From Bacillus sp. FJAT-28004 (lineage in GTDB: Bacteria; Bacillota; Bacilli; Paenibacillales; Paenibacillaceae), in the NCBI RefSeq assembly GCF_001280845.1, contig NZ_LGHP01000001.1:1047178-1111177 (forward strand): DNA of 64,000 nt. The letters are read 5' to 3'. Both the position numbers and the translations under genes were made by a program. Positions 39,738-47,893 of this stretch are shown in pieces. Positions within the stretch are counted from its first letter, which is position 1. Each line of letters starts with the position of its first letter. Below the pieces are notes generated by a model. The model did no database searches. It was given only the letters and a program-made list of their open reading frames with translations, and was not told where the DNA came from.

Positions 39738-40547
39738 TTAAGCTGGCTTACCTGTCAGACTGTTTTCAAACATATCGATTATAACGAGGAAATGTTCTGC
39801 TTCGCGGAATACATGATCCGCCAATAACGGATGAATGATACTTTTTATACGGCAAGCTTCAATAAGGTCTCGAGCTGTTCTCTTAAAGTCACGAAGCGAT
39901 TTAACTGACACTCTATTTTGATCAAGAAATTGGTCAAGTAGTGGAACAGTTTGCGATTGAGGACGCATAGATTCCAAGTCCTTTGCTTGAAACAGTAAGG
40001 TGTCAAATTCTTGACTGAAGTTATTTGCTTGTTCCACTAGCTGTCGCTCAGAAGGATCAAGCAAGTGACTAATGAATTTGGCGTGATCAGCCATGATTCT
40101 TAGAAAGAAAACATTCTCGTCGATAATAGCATCAGGCAGCGGCTCCAACCGACCCAAATTTAATTCTGACAAGCGATTTCTGAAATAATTCGCTTCTCTA
40201 CTCACATGATCAACTAACAATGGAAAGTTGTTTGCACCTGGAAGTTGGCATGTCAGTATTAAACCGAGCACTTTTCTTTTGAAAGCCCAAATATAAGAAA
40301 CAGCAGTATGCACCTCTTCATTGAATCTTTTAATTACAGTGGGATCAGTTCCAACAGTAAATGCATTAGCTCTATTTTCGATTGCTTCAAAAATGGCATA
40401 GAAATGATTTGCCTCATTAATTAATTGGGTATCCTCACAACGGAAACCCAATTTAAGAAAAAGAGAATGCTCTTTCATAATTCGAGACCAAAACCTAACT
40501 TCTTCTAAAGAACGAGATACAAATAACTGATCTAACAATGGCAGCAT
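39738..40547 (-). CDS. DUF2935 family protein
   Basis: A 269-residue helical protein with two similar halves: EVRFWSRIMKEHSLFLKLG near the start and ENVFFLRIMADHAKFISHL in the middle, and HVSREANYFRNRL matched by HVFREAEHFL near the end. The repeated Glu and His pairs suggest a ferritin-like di-metal four-helix bundle. DUF2935 proteins are common in spore-formers; function is not established. A sporulation-type promoter precedes it. Confidence 0.85.
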   Translation of the reverse strand: MLPLLDQLFVSRSLEEVRFWSRIMKEHSLFLKLGFRCEDTQLINEANHFYAIFEAIENRANAFTVGTDPTVIKRFNEEVHTAVSYIWAFKRKVLGLILTCQLPGANNFPLLVDHVSREANYFRNRLSELNLGRLEPLPDAIIDENVFFLRIMADHAKFISHLLDPSERQLVEQANNFSQEFDTLLFQAKDLESMRPQSQTVPLLDQFLDQNRVSVKSLRDFKRTARDLIEACRIKSIIHPLLADHVFREAEHFLVIIDMFENSLTGKPA

Positions 40548-40571
40548 CTCCCTCGTAGCTTAATCTTTAAG

Positions 40572-40602
40572 TACTGTATGAAAGGAGAGTTTGTACTATT
40601 CC
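40572..40602 (-). promoter_or_regulatory. sporulation sigma-E/K-like promoter of the DUF2935 gene
   Basis: On the minus strand GGAATA, a 16-base spacer, then CATACAGTA, close to the sigma-E -10 (CATACANT) and sigma-K -10 (CATANNNTA) patterns, 25 bases before the start codon. Confidence 0.5.
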
Positions 40603-40625
40603 CTACCTAGGTTTCTGTGAATGTA

Positions 40626-40650
40626 AAAAAAACCTCCTGTTGATTGGAGG
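40626..40650 (-). terminator. terminator of the gene at 40668
   Basis: CCTCC/GGAGG stem, loop of 8, followed by T8 on the minus strand. Confidence 0.75.
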
Positions 40651-40667
40651 GCGGAATGAATATTGTA

Positions 40668-41132
40668 TTACTTCACTACTTTAATATGCACTTTAGCAAT
40701 TATCCATGCTGTTGTAACACATAGATACGCAATTGAGTAGGAAATGAATGTCCAACCTATATTCCATCCGTTTCCGTATGTTAAGAATCCAAATAGAAAG
40801 GCCATATATTCAAGGACAGTAGTGATTATGCTGAAAATCAAAATAATGATGACTGGATGGAGTCGAAAAGGTCTTTTTGAAAGTGTGTAAATTAATAGAG
40901 AACCTAGAACAGCGTATAGGCCAAAATCAAATGGTAATGCGGAAATAGTTTCAATTTTCTCGAAATAAGGTTTAAAGTTCCAAAAGCCAAAATAGATGCC
41001 TATTGTATTTATTAACAATGAAATTACTATGGTTACAGGACTAATGACAATAAATAAGATCGGTTGTTTCCGAACCATGAACGATGCTAAAACCCAAGGA
41101 ATTATGAAGCCAAAAATAATATTGATAAGCAT
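40668..41132 (-). CDS. CBO0543-type integral membrane protein
   Basis: A 154-residue protein with about five transmembrane helices. FGFWNFKPYFEKIETISALP and the following FDFGLYAVLGS match the CBO0543 family of Bacillota membrane proteins, whose function is unknown. ATG 41132 is chosen because GGAGTGA lies upstream; the frame continues to 41216 with no site. Very AT-rich compared with the core genes. Confidence 0.65.
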   Translation of the reverse strand: MLINIIFGFIIPWVLASFMVRKQPILFIVISPVTIVISLLINTIGIYFGFWNFKPYFEKIETISALPFDFGLYAVLGSLLIYTLSKRPFRLHPVIIILIFSIITTVLEYMAFLFGFLTYGNGWNIGWTFISYSIAYLCVTTAWIIAKVHIKVVK

Positions 41133-41216
41133 TTTTAGTTTCACTCCGTAATTAAAGTGTTTTATATTAAGTTTCGTCATAAAAGCGAGTAGATATTCAA
41201 TTAACTTTATATTCAA

Positions 41217-41239
41217 GTCTGAATATTGAAGAACATTGG
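41217..41239 (-). repeat. recurrent upstream element of island genes (one copy)
   Basis: Minus strand CCAATGTTCTTCAATATTCA followed by GAC. Related copies: 35648-35667, 35985-36001, 37194-37212, 37446-37462, 38051-38069, 38461-38483. The rest of 41133-41432 holds no clear gene. Confidence 0.6.
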
Positions 41240-41432
41240 AGGATTAACCTAAGAAATTTTTAAGGTGCAAATGAAGCGTTACGAATGATATACCATAATC
41301 CAAGCAAGCCTGCGTAAATTATTATTAGAATCGTTGATAATTGCCTAACACATACATTTGTTTGCCTTAATAGGATGTTGTGAGCCACATAATCAGTTAT
41401 GGGTCACGTAATCATTAGGAGGCATGCGACGA

Positions 41433-41795
41433 ATGCAGAGGAAAAAAGCTAAAATAATAAAGAGAACTAGATCTTGTAAAAAGGTACAGCGCCACGTACA
41501 TGAGTTTGAAGGTAGTACAAAACTGGCTGAAGAAGGCGATGATCGACATAATCATCGCTTTGCAGGCGTTACAGGCCAAGCGATTCGAGTAGGAAAAAGT
41601 CATGTCCATGAAATTGATCTTACGAACACGGATTTCTTAGACCATTTTCATAAACTGAAAAAGATTGTAACAGGACCGGCTATTGCAGTGGGAAATGGCA
41701 AACACGTTCATTTTGTAACAGGCCAAACGACATTAAATGATGGTCATGTTCACCCATTTAAATTCGCAACATTGATTCAAGCACCTCTTGTTTAA
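41433..41795 (+). CDS. YmaF family protein
   Basis: A 120-residue protein with repeated His motifs: RHVHEFEGSTKLAEEG, DRHNHRFAGVTGQAI, SHVHEI, KHVHFVTGQTT and GHVHPFKF. This matches the YmaF family of Bacillus, whose function is unknown; the four or five HxH units suggest metal binding. ATG 41433 lies 10 bases after AGGAGG, while ATG 41424 is too close. It is the last gene of the island, ending 15 bases before attR. Confidence 0.8.
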   Translation: MQRKKAKIIKRTRSCKKVQRHVHEFEGSTKLAEEGDDRHNHRFAGVTGQAIRVGKSHVHEIDLTNTDFLDHFHKLKKIVTGPAIAVGNGKHVHFVTGQTTLNDGHVHPFKFATLIQAPLV

Positions 41796-41810
41796 TTAAT
41801 AAAAGCTATT

Positions 41811-41830
41811 TGGAAGGTTCCATCGGTTAA
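41811..41830 (+). repeat. right attachment site (attR)
   Basis: TGGAAGGTTCCATCGGTTAA, identical to the end of sufB, here outside any gene. Confidence 0.9.
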
Positions 41831-41846
41831 CGATAAGCCAAAAGTA

Positions 41847-41896
41847 AAAAGGAGCTGTCCCAAAGTAGAACTTTCTACTTTAGGGCAGCTCCTTTT
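41847..41896 (+). terminator. probable original terminator of the suf operon
   Basis: Very strong stem (AAAAGGAGCTGTCCC, then AAAGTAGAA, paired with TTCTACTTT and GGGCAGCTCCTTTT). It begins 17 bases after attR, which before insertion would have been 17 bases after the sufB stop. Confidence 0.85.
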
Positions 41897-41959
41897 CCAT
41901 GAATAGAAATTACTATTAAACATGGTCTTGATCAAGAATGACATTGAGGACAATTCTTT

Positions 41960-43084
41960 TTATTTTGCCATTAAGAGCTCAACTGCTTTATCGAAATAGC
42001 TGCCAAGCTTAGCTGGTTCATCCATGTTGCTATGTGCCCAATAAAAGATCATCGCATTTTTTAATTTATAAATTCGAGGGTACAGCATATTAATCATTTC
42101 GGTTTGCTTTTGAAAATCCTTTAGACCTTCCTCTATCTGTTGTTCAGAATCGAATATATAAATGGAAAGCTGCTCTAGGCGGGTGGAATCCGTTTCTTTG
42201 TTAATAAGACTGACCGTATATCTGCTTGGCTTAATACCATCCAATACCCAATCCTTATCTAAGCTGATAGGAGTCAAAAGCAGTTGTTGGTTGCTTAATT
42301 CTTCTTCAATTAAATCTAAGTATAGGGAGGACTCCTCTACTGCTGGTTCAATGATTTGGACGGTAATTGCGAATCGAATCGGTGGAAAAGAATCCAGCTG
42401 AATATTTGCTGCTCTGACTGCAATAGGTTGGCCAATATGCAGCTTCGAATAAACTTCTTTGTCCATTTCATACCACGCTAGCTCGCGATTATTCACTGCT
42501 TTATCGATCCATTCATCCATCGTATATCTGTTTTTCTCTTGTTCAGACCAATTTGTCGCGACTAAAGCTCGGTACGATTCATTTTGAGCAATGATTTTTT
42601 TATCCATAACAAGACCTTGTACAACTTTCTCAGGCTCTGACCATGATAGGATTTCCCGAATCTTAATCGTTGCAGAAGGAGATAGTCTAAACATCGTATG
42701 CGAGTCATCTAAATTAACGATTGAATCTGTTTTATCATCACCAATCAAAAGATAATATTCGGAGCTGCCGATTAAAACTTTATAAGTTGGAGGCGCCATT
42801 TTCACGATACCTTTTAATGGTTCAGCTTCTTCAAAAGCTTTTTTAAACACATCAATGAGATCAGATTCCGTTATGGTCTGAAAAATGTTATCGGTTTTTT
42901 CAGAACTGTTATCACCGTTTTTGAGATTATAAATAATGACTTTTTCACTCGTATGAGTGGGTTGCTGAGTTGGTTCAATGCTTGCTAGCACACTTGGCTG
43001 AACAGTTGGTTTATTGTTTATTTCTGCGGATTTGCATCCTGTCATCATTATAACGATCATGATTATCCCCGAAATGCTTTTCAA
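41960..43084 (-). CDS. hypothetical lipoprotein (374 aa)
   Basis: N-terminal signal with lipobox IMMTGCKS, so it is probably lipid-anchored outside the membrane, followed by a Thr/Gln/Pro-rich linker. The body has no domain I recognise. TTG 43084 follows AGAGGTGA by 6 bases. First gene after the island; no clear partner. Likely an envelope or stress-related protein, but that is only inference. Confidence 0.7.
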   Translation of the reverse strand: MKSISGIIMIVIMMTGCKSAEINNKPTVQPSVLASIEPTQQPTHTSEKVIIYNLKNGDNSSEKTDNIFQTITESDLIDVFKKAFEEAEPLKGIVKMAPPTYKVLIGSSEYYLLIGDDKTDSIVNLDDSHTMFRLSPSATIKIREILSWSEPEKVVQGLVMDKKIIAQNESYRALVATNWSEQEKNRYTMDEWIDKAVNNRELAWYEMDKEVYSKLHIGQPIAVRAANIQLDSFPPIRFAITVQIIEPAVEESSLYLDLIEEELSNQQLLLTPISLDKDWVLDGIKPSRYTVSLINKETDSTRLEQLSIYIFDSEQQIEEGLKDFQKQTEMINMLYPRIYKLKNAMIFYWAHSNMDEPAKLGSYFDKAVELLMAK

Positions 43085-43190
43085 CCAATCACCTCTAGTC
43101 TTTTTTTTTCACATTTGGTAACATTTACAATAACAACGACGAAAACGTTGGATATGTTGCGAGCGTAGATCTATATCGCAGCATAACAAT

Positions 43191-43236
43191 AAAAAAATAA
43201 CCCTCAATCGCAGATATGATCGGCGTTGAGAGTTAT
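43191..43236 (-). terminator. terminator of the HD-GYP gene at 43248
   Basis: AACTCTCAACGCCG/CGATTGAGGGTT stem followed by ATTTTTTTATT on the minus strand. Confidence 0.8.
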
Positions 43237-43247
43237 TATATAAATAC

Positions 43248-44303
43248 TTAAATGTATACCTGCCCAATTTCGTATTCACGCTCAATCGTCATATCGATGA
43301 ACTCTTCACCAATTTGAATAAGTGGCCGGAAAAACTCGGTAGGGTGGGTCATGACAATTATTCCGATTTCACCACTTACAAGCTCGATTCGTTTACCTAT
43401 GAAATTAGGCATCATATGCTTAATAAAGGTGTGAGTTGTATGAGGATCAAGCTCTTTGAAGCTTAGCTGGTAAAGTTCCTTTAAGACGTAAAGCAGGTCG
43501 CGTTTCTGCTGATAGACGCGCTCGGAGATCATCGCACTATAGATGTCGACTACGGCTATAATTTTGGAAACGGGATGAATTTCATCGCCCTTCAGTCCGT
43601 GAGGATACCCTGTGCCATCGTTCCGCTCATGATGTTGAAGCGCTCCAATGGCTACAAACGGTTCATCCAGTGAGCTTGAAATAATTTCATGGCCATACAC
43701 GGTGTGTCTCTTCACTTCTTCATATTCTTCATCGGTAAGCCGACCAGGCTTATTCAAGATGCTTTCTTCAATTCTACACTTTCCGATATCATGCAGGAAT
43801 CCAGCATTGCCAATCTGAACGGACTCTTCATTGGAGTATCCGGTCCAATTAGCAAGATAATAGGATAACATGCCGACCTGTACGGAATGCTGGTAGGTAT
43901 AGTCATCCTTTGAATTGAGGAGAAGAAGCATAGATACGACATCGCGTTCCATTTGAAGATTGCTCAGTAGAGGCTGAAGAATGGACGTTACTTCGTCGAC
44001 GTCGATTTTCCCTTGCTGATTTGCTTTTGTGAATAGGCCCTCAAAGCTTTTGACAGCGTTTTCGTAAAGAGGTTGAACAGTAGGAAGCCACTTGGGATTT
44101 ACAGTAGATTCAAGTGTTCGACCTTCCGTTTCTTCGCTAGTTCGTTCATCTATATCAATATAGTCCATTTGATGTTGAAATAGTCTTGATATATCTTGGT
44201 TATTGAGTACTGTTCCTTTGGAGAGTACATGAAGTCCGAAATTATTAAAAGTGTCATTGCTTAAACGGTCTCCATTTATTAATTCTGTAATATGAACCCT
44301 CAT
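43248..44303 (-). CDS. HD-GYP domain phosphodiesterase 1
   Basis: A 351-residue cytoplasmic protein. The HD-GYP domain shows DYTYQHSVQVGML, AGFLHDIGK, HTVYGHEII and the diagnostic HHERNDGTGYPHGLKGDEI, with later VVDIYSAMISERVYQ. HD-GYP enzymes hydrolyse cyclic-di-GMP. The N-terminal 100 residues and C-terminal 60 residues match those of the other HD-GYP protein at 49490 in layout. ATG 44303; single-gene unit. Confidence 0.92.
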   Translation of the reverse strand: MRVHITELINGDRLSNDTFNNFGLHVLSKGTVLNNQDISRLFQHQMDYIDIDERTSEETEGRTLESTVNPKWLPTVQPLYENAVKSFEGLFTKANQQGKIDVDEVTSILQPLLSNLQMERDVVSMLLLLNSKDDYTYQHSVQVGMLSYYLANWTGYSNEESVQIGNAGFLHDIGKCRIEESILNKPGRLTDEEYEEVKRHTVYGHEIISSSLDEPFVAIGALQHHERNDGTGYPHGLKGDEIHPVSKIIAVVDIYSAMISERVYQQKRDLLYVLKELYQLSFKELDPHTTHTFIKHMMPNFIGKRIELVSGEIGIIVMTHPTEFFRPLIQIGEEFIDMTIEREYEIGQVYI

Positions 44304-44395
44304 CGTGACACCTCATTGATAGTAGTAGAAGAGATATACCTACAATAGTAGCAATGATAGATCATATTGGCAATATGATGGTAATATAATAGCGA

Positions 44396-45472
44396 CTAAT
44401 TACCTAATAATTCAGCATAAATCGACCTTGCTTTTGTCAATTGATCGGTTCCTTGGACGATAGCCCTGCCATCTTGGAACAGGACAAAGGTCAGGTCAGC
44501 CCCCAACTCAATTCGCAATAAAAAACGGTTGCTTGTTACATTACCGACCGATTTCAATCGTTCAGCTAACTCATCCAAATTAAGCATAACATTATGGCTC
44601 GGTGATACTTGAACGGAATGACGGCCACAAAGTGCAGCAGCAGACCCCGACACTTGATCATCCAAAAATTCAAATCGCGCATCACCACAACAGATACAAT
44701 TGCTGCGCTTCGAATGGGCAACAGAAATTGGGAGCCAAGCATGATTCCAAAGATCTACTTGAAATAACGTACCGTGAAGTGCCTTCCTATTGCTGGAGAG
44801 CAGCTTAATGGCTTCTGTCGCTTGAAGTGAGCCAATAATGTCAACGATTGGCGAGATGACTCCTGCGGTTTCACAGGTATCCGTTGTTCCAGGAGGAGGC
44901 GGTTCATTGAACAAGCATCGGTAGCATGGGGATTCACCTGGTATAATCGTCATAGTCATGCCCGAAGCGCCGACTGCTCCGCCATAAATCCAAGGGATGC
45001 TGTGCTTAACACTATAATCATTAATTAGATATCTTACAGAGAAGTTATCGCTGCCATCAACAATAAGATCGACATCAGCCAGCAAATCCTCGGCATTCAT
45101 TGCTGTTAAATCAGCAACGATCGGATCAATGAAAACAGAGCTGTTCATGGCGTGCAAGTGAGCAGCAGCGGCTTGTGCCTTTGGCAGAAGAGATAATACA
45201 TCCTGTTCGGTATAAAGCATTTGCCGCTGTAAATTGCTCCATTCAATAATATCTCGGTCAATTATACGTACATATCCAACGCCGGATCTGACAAGATGCT
45301 GAGCGATGACAGAACCAAGCGCACCCATGCCAACGACCGCTGCGCGACTGCCTGCAAGGAGCTGCTGTCCATTCTCTCCGACAGGAGAAAAACGGACTTG
45401 TCTGGCATAGCGACCTTGCCCCATGGTGGTTGTTTCAGGCGCTGCGTTAATTTGTGTGATTGGTTTGTTCAT
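44396..45472 (-). CDS. moeB: ThiF/MoeB-type sulfur-carrier adenylyltransferase, Moco cluster
   Basis: E1-like enzyme of 358 residues that adenylates the C-terminal Gly of a MoaD-type carrier. Motifs: VVGMGALGS, IDRDIIEWSNLQRQML, DGSDNFSVRYLIND, zinc pairs CYRCLF and CICC, and the catalytic Cys in DTCETAGV. The last 65 residues form an extension ending RFLLRIELGADLTFVLFQDG and VQGT, also present in the thiF gene at 55221; there is no rhodanese domain. ATG 45472 follows AAGGAG by 10 bases. It follows the MoaD-MoaE fusion, so MoeB activity is inferred. Confidence 0.87.
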   Translation of the reverse strand: MNKPITQINAAPETTTMGQGRYARQVRFSPVGENGQQLLAGSRAAVVGMGALGSVIAQHLVRSGVGYVRIIDRDIIEWSNLQRQMLYTEQDVLSLLPKAQAAAAHLHAMNSSVFIDPIVADLTAMNAEDLLADVDLIVDGSDNFSVRYLINDYSVKHSIPWIYGGAVGASGMTMTIIPGESPCYRCLFNEPPPPGTTDTCETAGVISPIVDIIGSLQATEAIKLLSSNRKALHGTLFQVDLWNHAWLPISVAHSKRSNCICCGDARFEFLDDQVSGSAAALCGRHSVQVSPSHNVMLNLDELAERLKSVGNVTSNRFLLRIELGADLTFVLFQDGRAIVQGTDQLTKARSIYAELLGN

Positions 45473-45528
45473 TTTTGATAATCTCCTTAAAAGCATCATG
45501 AAGCCTTGCATCCCACATCGTGGGAGTA

Positions 45529-46263
45529 TTAAAAATCCTTAAGCTGTTCAGTAGGATTCCAAGGTCCAAGCTGATGCCCCTTCCATTCTGATCCGTCCTC
45601 CCAAATTTCTTTCTTCCAAATGGGGACGATTTGTTTAAGACGTTCAATGGCATATCGGCTCGCCTCGTAACAGCTGTCACGATGGGGGGAGGACACCGCG
45701 ATAACGACACTTGTCTCCGCGAGGCCAACAACGCCAATTCTATGGCTGATGGCACATAAGGCCCCGTGCCAGCGTTCGGCAATTTCATTGCCGATTTGCT
45801 GCATGGTTGCAACGGCCATCGGTGCATAGGCTTCATATTCTAGCTTTACCGTTCGCTGGCCATGTGTCCATTCTCGCGTTGTTCCAACAAATGCAATAGA
45901 AGCACCATTCTCCGGTACGATAACTTTTGCAAGCACAGCATCGGAGCTAATGACTTCAGATGTTACGATATAGCGTTCTATAGGCTCTTTGGCAAGCTCT
46001 TGTTTCTGTTCTCCTCCGGATACAGGCGGAAGCAGCGCAAGCTCGTCAGAGGCATGCAAGATCGTATCCTCGGCTGCGTAAACATGGTTGCGTGCGATAA
46101 ATGCGATCTGTATTAATGCTTGATGATCGGGGTACTCGGCAGAAATGGCGGCCTTCAGCTCAGTTACGCTCATTTGCTCCACTTCGGATTGTAGATTTAT
46201 GGAAGGGGACCCAAGTCGCTCAGGAAGCCCTGCAAATAGTTTGATTAACCAGTCATATTTCAT
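45529..46263 (-). CDS. molybdopterin synthase, MoaD-MoaE fusion (MoaX-like)
   Basis: Molybdopterin synthase with both subunits in one chain. Residues 1-84 are MoaD (IKLFAGLPERLG to LALLPPVSGG), so the Gly-Gly that must carry the thiocarboxylate is internal at 83-84. Residues about 94-244 are MoaE, with EYEAYAPMA, HRIGVV, SSPHRDSCYEA and PIWKKEIWEDG. A fused protein would need cleavage after Gly-84, as known for MoaX of Mycobacterium. It is transcribed ahead of moeB and divergent from moaA. Confidence 0.9.
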   Translation of the reverse strand: MKYDWLIKLFAGLPERLGSPSINLQSEVEQMSVTELKAAISAEYPDHQALIQIAFIARNHVYAAEDTILHASDELALLPPVSGGEQKQELAKEPIERYIVTSEVISSDAVLAKVIVPENGASIAFVGTTREWTHGQRTVKLEYEAYAPMAVATMQQIGNEIAERWHGALCAISHRIGVVGLAETSVVIAVSSPHRDSCYEASRYAIERLKQIVPIWKKEIWEDGSEWKGHQLGPWNPTEQLKDF

Positions 46264-46365
46264 GTTATAAAACCTCTCATCGTTTGGGCTTGAAGCTGTT
46301 TATAGAATACCATAATTCGAGAAAAAATGTTATGCTTATACCTAGGCAGAAAGGGAGTGGAAGTC

Positions 46366-47367
46366 ATGCCGACATTGACGGATCGTTTTGGACGGGTTCA
46401 TGATTATTTGCGAATTTCAGTAACGGATCGTTGTAATTTGCGATGCTTATATTGCATGCCTGAGGAAGGTATGGAATTCACAGAATCAGAAAATTTACTT
46501 TCCTATGATCAAATTGTCGAGGTAGTAGAAGCTGGCGCTGCTCTTGGCATTACGAAACTGCGCATTACAGGTGGCGAGCCGCTTATAAGGCCAGGTCTCG
46601 ATGGGTTAATTAAAAGATTGTCTGCTATAGCAGGCATTAAGGATATAGCATTAACGACTAATGGTATTTTTCTAGCCAAACAAGCCGAATCGCTTCGAGC
46701 TGCAGGATTGAACCGAGTGAATATAAGTTTAGATACACTGGACTCAGCGAGGTTTCGATTTATCGCACGAAGCGGGGAATTGAAACGTGTTATGGAGGGA
46801 ATCGAAGCGGCTGCAGCTGTAGGCTTCGATCCGATTAAGCTGAATTGTGTACTCTTAAAAGAAGTGAATGAAGATGAAATTGCTGCATTTCTTAAGCTCG
46901 CATACGAGCAGCCGATGCATGTTAGATTTATTGAATATATGCCTATCGGCCACGCCGATGAGAATTGGAAAAAGCATTACTTGCCATTGTCCCGTGTTCT
47001 GGAAGTAGCTGAGCAAGAGGGTTATGACATAAGCCGAGGACCAAACGTACATGGAAATGGCCCCTCAGAAGACTATCAAATGAAGGGTGGACGCGGCTCA
47101 TTCGGACTTATACATCCGATAAGCGATCACTTCTGCAGCAATTGCAACCGGCTGCGCTTAACAGCGGACGGGTCCATTAAACCTTGCTTATATTGGGTAG
47201 ATGAGCTGAATGTAAGAGAAGCATTCGGGCATCCAGAAGAAATGCAGCAATTGTTGCTGCGAGCGATGGACATTAAGCCGGAAAATCATGAAATGGCGGC
47301 TAAGCTGGCGGATAGTGCACAAACTCACATTCCCACAGAACGGCGCATGTCGCAAATTGGAGGCTAA
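46366..47367 (+). CDS. moaA: GTP 3',8-cyclase MoaA
   Basis: Radical-SAM enzyme of 333 residues for the first step of molybdenum cofactor synthesis. N-terminal cluster CNLRCLYC, RITGGEPLIR, C-terminal cluster FCSNCNRLRL with the distal Cys in SIKPC, and the essential C-terminal Gly-Gly (QIGG). ATG 46366 follows AAAGGGAG. Confidence 0.96.
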   Translation: MPTLTDRFGRVHDYLRISVTDRCNLRCLYCMPEEGMEFTESENLLSYDQIVEVVEAGAALGITKLRITGGEPLIRPGLDGLIKRLSAIAGIKDIALTTNGIFLAKQAESLRAAGLNRVNISLDTLDSARFRFIARSGELKRVMEGIEAAAAVGFDPIKLNCVLLKEVNEDEIAAFLKLAYEQPMHVRFIEYMPIGHADENWKKHYLPLSRVLEVAEQEGYDISRGPNVHGNGPSEDYQMKGGRGSFGLIHPISDHFCSNCNRLRLTADGSIKPCLYWVDELNVREAFGHPEEMQQLLLRAMDIKPENHEMAAKLADSAQTHIPTERRMSQIGG

Positions 47368-47377
47368 CGAACAGCTG

Positions 47378-47851
47378 ATGCATGAGATCAAGATTGAGCA
47401 TTTTGAGCTTGGTGCTTCCGTTACGACTCCAGAGGAGATGGCAAAGCTTACGGGAGCAGGTTTCCCAATTTCTGAGAGAGTGCCTGAAGCGGATGGAGAA
47501 GCATTTGATTGGCTATTATGGTACGCTGCATGGCTGAGGGATAAGAATCCTGATAAAGCTGCAAAATTAATGAAGCCCTCCTATCTGATCGTTGAAGCAG
47601 CGGATACTTTCGAGGCTACTATTCCATGGGAGCAGCTTGAGCAGGCTGCTGTGCTGTACCGAATGAATGGTTTGCCGTTGCAGAAGGCCGGGCCTATCCG
47701 GCTTTATGTGCCTAACGGGAGCAGCAAGTGCTTAAATGTAAAAAACATTGTCAAACTCAAGATTGGACGCGATCTGCAAAATACTCAGGTTGAGGCGGCA
47801 TATGGATTTAAGCATACATTTTCGATGGACGATTTGCGTAATAACAAGTAG
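47378..47851 (+). CDS. small protein resembling the C-terminal half of a molybdopterin-binding domain
   Basis: A 157-residue protein 10 bases after moaA. The C-terminal part (LYRMNGLPLQKAGPIRLYVP, KCLNVKNIVKLKI) resembles the end of sulfite-oxidase-type molybdopterin-binding domains, but the N-terminal Cys-ligand region of that fold is not visible. It may therefore be a carrier or non-catalytic relative. ATG 47378 lies 14 bases after GGAGG, a long spacing; TTG 47357 is possible. Function uncertain. Confidence 0.6.
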   Translation: MHEIKIEHFELGASVTTPEEMAKLTGAGFPISERVPEADGEAFDWLLWYAAWLRDKNPDKAAKLMKPSYLIVEAADTFEATIPWEQLEQAAVLYRMNGLPLQKAGPIRLYVPNGSSKCLNVKNIVKLKIGRDLQNTQVEAAYGFKHTFSMDDLRNNK

Positions 47852-47893
47852 ATTGGTTTTGTGTCGCTGAGGAAAGGCAATAAGGAGGCGTGC

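Larger units (their letters stand above)
31462..41830. mobile_element. integrated genomic island in the 3' end of sufB
   Basis: About 10.35 kb bounded by the perfect direct repeat TGGAAGGTTCCATCGGTTAA at 31462-31481 and 41811-41830. The left copy is the end of sufB and the right copy is out of any gene. Adjacent to the left end is a tyrosine integrase. Other content: an ImmA/IrrE-like peptidase, a DnaD-type replication protein, a decayed IS3-family element, and spore-related or unknown small genes, mostly on the minus strand. No relaxase, conjugation, capsid or packaging genes are seen. The interior looks more AT-rich than the flanks. Confidence 0.88.

Noticed and set aside
41217-41423. Possible small membrane peptide on the minus strand around 41280-41350
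   Set aside because: The hydrophobic frame has no start codon with a ribosome-binding site; only a frame-shifted short frame does.
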